DNA of 9,985 nt from CAMLDH01 sp966250375 (GTDB lineage Bacteria; Pseudomonadota; Gammaproteobacteria; Burkholderiales; Burkholderiaceae_D): the NCBI GenBank assembly GCA_966250375.1, contig CBINHE010000126.1:1-9985 (forward strand), written 5' to 3'. The notes under the pieces were generated by a model. The model saw only the letters and a list, made by a program, of their open reading frames with translations, was not told the DNA's origin and ran no database searches. Both the position numbers and the translations under genes were made by a program. Positions 6,442 through 9,985 of this stretch are shown one piece after another (the stretch's first letter is position 1; each line of letters begins with the position of its first letter).

Positions 6442-6601
6442 GTAGGGTGCGCCTCGCGCACCAGTGCTCTTGCGACGATATCGGTGCGCGGGGCGCCCTT
6501 GCAGGGCGCGCACAGGCTTGCAAGCCTGTGCCGTTTCGCAGGCGGATCGCATGCGATCCGAAATCCCTGCTCACCCCTACAGTGATTTGCAATCCGCTCT
6601 A
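6442..6601 (+). repeat. Palindrome-rich extragenic repeat, left copy
   Basis: This element of about 160 bases is made of consecutive hairpins: ggtgcgc/gcgcacc (6446-6462), gcgccc/gggcgc (6493-6509), a perfect 22-base palindrome with half-site gcacaggcttg (6510-6531) and a perfect 18-base palindrome with half-site cggatcgca (6543-6560). It ends acccctacagtgatttgc then ccgctcta. The same sequence occurs in reverse at 9826-9985, with about five substitutions confined to the outer 40 bases and full identity over the remaining 120 or so. It has no plausible gene and is best seen as a REP-like dispersed repeat. Dispersal beyond this window cannot be seen here. Confidence 0.85.
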
Positions 6602-6607
6602 GAGCGG
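6594..6607. other. 14-base palindrome joining two repeat units
   Basis: The perfect palindrome ccgctctagagcgg sits where the left repeat ends and a second palindrome-rich unit begins. The right-hand copy of the repeat also ends with tagagcgg, so this sequence marks a repeat border; here two borders appear to be fused head to head. Confidence 0.6.
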
Positions 6608-6806
6608 TTTTCGTATGAATGTGCGGGCGCTGCTCGATATTTGTTGCAGGAGGGGGCCATGCCCCCGACAGCATGTGCCAGCACCGATCGCGGGGTGGAG
6701 CAGGGAATTCGTGCGGCCTGCCGCACGCCTGCGGAACGGTTTGCGCTTGCAAGCGGATCGCCGCCCGGCGCAAATGCGCCCTGCAAGGGAGGCCAGCCCC
6801 TACAAA
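6601..6806 (+). repeat. Second palindrome-rich extragenic unit
   Basis: Starting at agagcggttttcg, this unit differs in sequence from the first but shares its architecture of short GC-rich hairpins. These include gggggc/gccccc (6652-6666), gtgcgg/ccgcac (6711-6726), the 12-base palindrome cgcttgcaagcg (6744-6755) and gcgca/tgcgc (6768-6779). It ends cagcccctacaaaatcac, like the cacccctacagtgat end of the first unit. No second copy lies in this window, so membership of a repeat family is inferred from structure and the shared end motif. Confidence 0.55.
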
Positions 6807-6909
6807 ATCACAATTTCTTTTGCGTGAGTTTTTCACGTCATCCGATAGCCAGCCAAGAGTCTTTTTAACGTACTAGCCAGCCACCGATTTTTATTTAACA
6901 AAGAACATC
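6807..6909 (+). promoter_or_regulatory. Leader of the siderophore receptor gene
   Basis: This AT-rich stretch between the repeats and the receptor ATG must hold the receptor's promoter if it has its own. It contains an inverted repeat cgtga-N5-tcacg (6823-6837) and a direct repeat of tagccagcca at 6846-6855 and 6874-6883, 28 bases apart. I see no convincing -35/-10 pair and no Fur-box-like site. The ribosome binding site is weak (aaaga before catcatg). Confidence 0.4.
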
Positions 6910-9033
6910 ATGGCAATCAAAAAGACAAAACTGGCGCTGCTGGTCGCGCTCGCACTTCAACAATTATCCAACCCCACATTCGCACAAACAGCCTCGTCCG
7001 CAGAACCCGATGCAACCTTGCCCGAGGTGAAGGTAACAAGCAGCCGAGAGCTACCGCCTACCTACAATCCGCCTACCGCTGTCAGCACCACCAAAATCGA
7101 GGCGCCGCTGCGCGACATTCCACAAACAGTCAACGTGGTGCCGCAAAGTCTGCTGCGCGATCAGGGCGTGCGCTCGATGCAGGATGTGCTGAAATCGGTG
7201 CCTGGGATCGGTTTATCGACTGGCGATGGCCAGCGCGATCAAGTCACGATCCGCGGCTTCACCGCGATTGCCGATCAATTCATTGACGGCTTGCGCGACG
7301 ACGCGATGTATTTCCGCGACCTGTCGAATATCGAACAAGTGGAAGTGATCAAAGGGCCGGCATCGGTGCTGTACGGGCGCGGATCTTCCGGTGGCCTGAT
7401 CAACCGCATCACCAAAAAACCCGGCATCGACAAGACCGAAGTCAGCGTCCAGGCCGGTAGCTGGAACCAGCGCCGTGGCGAATTTGATCTGGCACGCAAC
7501 TACAGCGACAAAGATGTGGCGTTTCGCGTGACCGGCGCGCTGGAACGCGCTGATAGCTATCGCAACCAGCAGTTCCTGAAGCGCGAAGCGTTGTCGCCCT
7601 CCTTGTCCATCAAGCTCGGTGCAGACACCAAGCTGTTGATTCAGGGCGAATACCTGGCCGATCGCCGTGTAACCGACTTTGGCGTCCCCGCCTTTCAGGG
7701 GCGACCGGTGGACGTACCGGCCAGCACCTATTACGGCGCGGCAAATGCGAAGGATTTCGACTATACGCAGTCGCGTGTGACGGCGCTCGGCTTCACGCTG
7801 GATCACCGCTTCAACAACGAATGGTCAGTACGCAACGCATTCCGCCGCTACAACTATTCGCTCGATCGCAACAACACGCTGGTTGGTTCGGTCAATGAGG
7901 TGACGCAAACGGTATCGCTTAACCGCAGCAATGTGAGACGCGAGGAAGATGGCTATTCCAACCAGACGGAACTGGTCCAGAAAACCACGCTGGCCGGCAT
8001 GCCGCACCAATTGCTGTATGGAGTCGAGATCGGCAAACAGAATAAAGACCAGGTGTTCCGCACGCAGAATAATGTCGCCACCGTGTCGCTGTTCAATCCA
8101 GTCGTGCCGGTTGTGCCATTCACGGTCGCAACGCCCACCAGCACCAACGACAATCTCGGCATTTTAACTGTGGCCAGCGTGTACGCACAGGATCTGGTCA
8201 CGCTGTCCGAGCGGTGGAAAGCACTGGCAGGCGTGCGCTATGATAAGTTCGGACAAGAAACCAAAGAGCGACGCGCCGGACAATCCGACCTGGACCGTAC
8301 CGATCGCGCCTGGAGTCCGCGTGCCGGCCTGGTGTATCAGCCGACACAAAACCAGTCTTATTACGTCTCATACAGCAAGTCGTTCCAGCCCTCCGGCGAA
8401 AGCCTCCCGCTGGCGGCGAACAATGCGCAGCTAGCACCGGAACAAACCACGAACAACGAAATCGGTGCGAAGTTCGACTTCCTCGACGGCCGCGCATCCG
8501 CCACGGCATCGCTGTTCCAGCTGGAGCGCACCAACATCAAGGCAACCGATCCGACAACCAAACAGTTGATCCCGATCGGCGTGCAGCGCACCAATGGTCT
8601 TGAATTGACCTTCACAGGCGACTTGTCGCACGGCTGGCAAATCTGGTCCGGCTATTCCTACCTCGATGCGCGCACCACGTCTTCGATCGCGCAGGATGAT
8701 GGTCAGTTTATCCAAGGCAAACGCCCCACCCTGACCCCGGTCCACAGCGCCAATCTCTGGCTCACCAAGGCATTGGGACGCGGCTTTGGCGCCGGTGCCG
8801 GCGTGAACTATGTCGGCGATCGCTTTGCCAACCCGGGCAATACCGTGACCTTGCCGCGCTACGTTACCGCCGACGCAATGGCGTACTACCGGATGGCAGG
8901 CCTCGATCTGCAATTGAACCTGATGAATGTATTCAATCGAAAATACTTCGTCGCAGGACAAGGCAGCAGCAAGAACCTGAACATGCCTGGCGCACCGCGC
9001 TCAGTGCAAGTGACCGCACGTTACAATTTTTAA
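6910..9033 (+). CDS. TonB-dependent outer-membrane siderophore receptor (catecholate/Fiu-like)
   Basis: The product has 707 residues. A signal peptide (cut probably after PTFA, residue 25) leads to a TonB box, LPEVKVTSS (37-45). The plug domain spans about residues 60-170 and has strong family motifs: LRDIPQTVNVVPQSLLRDQG, VTIRGF, IDGLRDDAMYFRDL, IEQVEVIKGPASVLYGRGSS and GGLINRITKKP. A 22-stranded barrel follows, ending in an aromatic residue (VTARYNF), as needed for outer-membrane assembly. The plug wording resembles the Fiu/PiuA/BfrD group that imports ferric catecholates, but the ligand cannot be fixed from sequence. It is energised by TonB-ExbB-ExbD, encoded just upstream. It stands 501 bases after exbD, behind palindromic repeats, so it probably has its own promoter. 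A 24-codon ORF and a PepSY-type gene follow. Confidence 0.93.
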   Translation: MAIKKTKLALLVALALQQLSNPTFAQTASSAEPDATLPEVKVTSSRELPPTYNPPTAVSTTKIEAPLRDIPQTVNVVPQSLLRDQGVRSMQDVLKSVPGIGLSTGDGQRDQVTIRGFTAIADQFIDGLRDDAMYFRDLSNIEQVEVIKGPASVLYGRGSSGGLINRITKKPGIDKTEVSVQAGSWNQRRGEFDLARNYSDKDVAFRVTGALERADSYRNQQFLKREALSPSLSIKLGADTKLLIQGEYLADRRVTDFGVPAFQGRPVDVPASTYYGAANAKDFDYTQSRVTALGFTLDHRFNNEWSVRNAFRRYNYSLDRNNTLVGSVNEVTQTVSLNRSNVRREEDGYSNQTELVQKTTLAGMPHQLLYGVEIGKQNKDQVFRTQNNVATVSLFNPVVPVVPFTVATPTSTNDNLGILTVASVYAQDLVTLSERWKALAGVRYDKFGQETKERRAGQSDLDRTDRAWSPRAGLVYQPTQNQSYYVSYSKSFQPSGESLPLAANNAQLAPEQTTNNEIGAKFDFLDGRASATASLFQLERTNIKATDPTTKQLIPIGVQRTNGLELTFTGDLSHGWQIWSGYSYLDARTTSSIAQDDGQFIQGKRPTLTPVHSANLWLTKALGRGFGAGAGVNYVGDRFANPGNTVTLPRYVTADAMAYYRMAGLDLQLNLMNVFNRKYFVAGQGSSKNLNMPGAPRSVQVTARYNF

Positions 9034-9042
9034 GGAACCCAT

Positions 9043-9117
9043 ATGAACTTCGTCATCAAGACCATCGCTGGCGCCGATCCAGCCCCGGCATTACCGCTTA
9101 AACACGGGAGGGATTGA
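9043..9117 (+). CDS. Possible 24-residue small protein or leader ORF
   Basis: A short ORF (MNFVIKTIAGADPAPALPLK and four more residues) starts ten bases after the receptor stop and has a good ribosome binding site (taaggaa, about six bases before the ATG). It stops at 9115-9117, four bases before the PepSY gene ATG, and spans that gene's own ribosome binding site (gggagg, 9106-9111). It may be a translated leader that opens the downstream start, or the relic of a deleted gene between receptor and PepSY. I recognise no family and there is no membrane or export signal. Translation is plausible; a protein function is not supported. Confidence 0.35.
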   Translation: MNFVIKTIAGADPAPALPLKHGRD

Positions 9118-9120
9118 CGC

Positions 9121-9828
9121 ATGCAAGCCGACGTTTTTTCCCGCACGCTCGGCGATGCGCCTGCAGAACCGATCACAGGCGCATCGTCCGGCACACGAAA
9201 GCGTAGCCGCAGCCGACGTGCCATCTTCCTGACGTGGTTGCGCAAAACGCATCTGTATGTCGGCTTGTGGGGGGCGGTGCTCGGCTTGCTGTTCGGCGCC
9301 ACCGGCATTCTGCTCAATCACCGCGCCATCATGAAAATCCCGGTTGAAAAAATCGTGCAGAAAACCGCGCAATTGCCATTGCCGGCGCAACCTATGACAT
9401 CGCCGAAACAGATGTCGGACTGGCTGCAAAAGGAATTGAAATTTACGCCGGAACAGGTAACGCAGACGAAGTCGCAGCCAGCCAGGAAAATCGTGTGGGC
9501 CGATCGGGAAGTGCTGCAACCCGAGCGCTGGAGCATCAGCATGCAAAGTCCGCAGCGTGGAGTGAGTGCCGAATATTTTGTCGGCAATCGCTTCGTCAAG
9601 CTCGATCATGTGGATGCCACACCGATCGGCACTTTGACCCGGCTGCATATGTCGGTGGGCGTCAGTGCGTTCTGGGTGTTGTTGTCGGACACCATTGCAG
9701 GCAGCCTGATCCTGCTGTCGATCACCGGCTTATTGCTGTGGACGCAATTGCACACGGTGCGCACCATTGCAGTGATGACCAGCATCGGCGCCCTGCTCGC
9801 CGGTACCTGGTTCATGTGGTCGATATAG
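9121..9828 (+). CDS. PepSY-associated transmembrane protein
   Basis: The product has 235 residues and matches the PepSY-associated membrane protein type often encoded beside TonB-dependent siderophore receptors. A basic N-terminus (KRSRSRR) precedes LRKTHLYVGLWGAVLGLLFG and TGILLNHR; the first membrane segment is at about 45-66. A periplasmic PepSY-like region covers about 70-180. Two more membrane segments lie at about 183-207 and 213-233. Conserved-looking histidines H44, H67 and H176 sit near membrane edges; related proteins have been linked to reduction of ferric siderophores at the inner membrane, which would fit this site, but that role is inference. The ATG at 9121 has gggagg nine bases upstream. 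The TAG stop is the first triplet of the right-hand palindromic repeat, so the native C-terminus may have been altered. Confidence 0.82.
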   Translation: MQADVFSRTLGDAPAEPITGASSGTRKRSRSRRAIFLTWLRKTHLYVGLWGAVLGLLFGATGILLNHRAIMKIPVEKIVQKTAQLPLPAQPMTSPKQMSDWLQKELKFTPEQVTQTKSQPARKIVWADREVLQPERWSISMQSPQRGVSAEYFVGNRFVKLDHVDATPIGTLTRLHMSVGVSAFWVLLSDTIAGSLILLSITGLLLWTQLHTVRTIAVMTSIGALLAGTWFMWSI

Positions 9829-9985
9829 AGCGGATTGCAAATCACTGTAGGGGTGAGCAGGGATTTCGGATCGCATGCGATCCGCCTGCGAAACGGCACA
9901 GGCTTGCAAGCCTGTGCGCGCCCTGCAAGGGCGCCCCGCGCACCGATACCGTTGCAAGAGCACCGGTGCGCGGGGCGCACCCACC
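9826..9985 (-). repeat. Palindrome-rich extragenic repeat, inverted right copy (runs to window edge)
   Basis: This is the reverse complement of 6442-6601. It begins tagagcggattgcaaatc and contains the same palindromes with half-sites cggatcgca and gcacaggcttg, then the ggtgcgc/gcgcacc hairpin at 9965-9981. The inner 120 bases or so are identical to the left copy; about five changes lie in the outer 40. It overlaps the PepSY stop codon. The two copies bracket about 3.2 kb holding the receptor and PepSY genes. The element may extend past the window edge. Confidence 0.85.

Noticed and set aside
6442..6806. CRISPR array
   Set aside because: The repeats are hairpin units of differing sequence without regular direct repeats or spacers.
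6464..6868. ORF through the palindromic repeats, with a matching peptide on the minus strand near 9730-9984
   Set aside because: The two predicted peptides agree only because the underlying repeat DNA is the same; it is dominated by palindromes and lacks a ribosome binding site, so coding is unlikely.
7213..7806. 197-codon antisense ORF inside the receptor gene
   Set aside because: A shadow frame opposite strongly conserved plug and barrel sequence.
6442..9985. Composite transposon bounded by the inverted repeats
   Set aside because: No transposase or integrase gene and no target-site duplication can be seen; the ends are repeat-like hairpins and not insertion-sequence termini.

Overview
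The window looks like the chromosome of a betaproteobacterium, most likely a Burkholderiales member close to Oxalobacteraceae. This placement is inference: it rests on moderately high GC, the VgrG tail type, the order hemP-bfd-tonB-exbB-exbD, and a catecholate-type TonB-dependent receptor followed by a PepSY-type membrane protein. No rRNA or tRNA gene, CRISPR array or transposase gene was seen.

Left region (1-3508): a type VI secretion (T6SS) effector locus. It opens inside vgrG, of which only the DUF2345 part and a transthyretin-like tail are visible. A 566-codon effector gene overlaps the vgrG end. Its product has a disordered N-terminus, a small Ig/transthyretin-like domain, a proline-rich linker and a lysozyme/lytic-transglycosylase-like C-terminus. 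A secreted 187-residue protein, the likely immunity protein, is coupled to it through a TAATG overlap. Just downstream lies a frameshifted copy of the effector's linker (3178-3434), joined to a copy of the last eight codons of the immunity gene (3444-3467), and then to the start of a third linker copy (3474-3507). I read this as the collapsed remains of tandem toxin-tip/immunity cassettes. It is the most interesting structure in the window.

Middle region (3617-6408): an iron-uptake energy operon, hemP - unknown 106-residue gene - bfd - tonB - exbB - exbD. A plausible sigma-70 promoter and a Fur-box-like palindrome precede hemP. The genes are closely packed with short gaps or overlaps and probably form one iron-repressed transcript. 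TonB-ExbB-ExbD energises outer-membrane transport, Bfd serves iron release from bacterioferritin, and HemP is a small haem/iron-linked protein.

Right region (6409-9985): a 501-base gap made mainly of two palindrome-rich extragenic repeats, then a 707-residue TonB-dependent siderophore receptor, a 24-codon ORF with a good ribosome binding site, and a PepSY-associated membrane protein. The first repeat (about 6442-6601) returns in inverted orientation at 9826-9985. The receptor and PepSY genes are therefore bracketed by a near-identical inverted pair of about 160 bases, and the right-hand copy supplies the PepSY stop codon.
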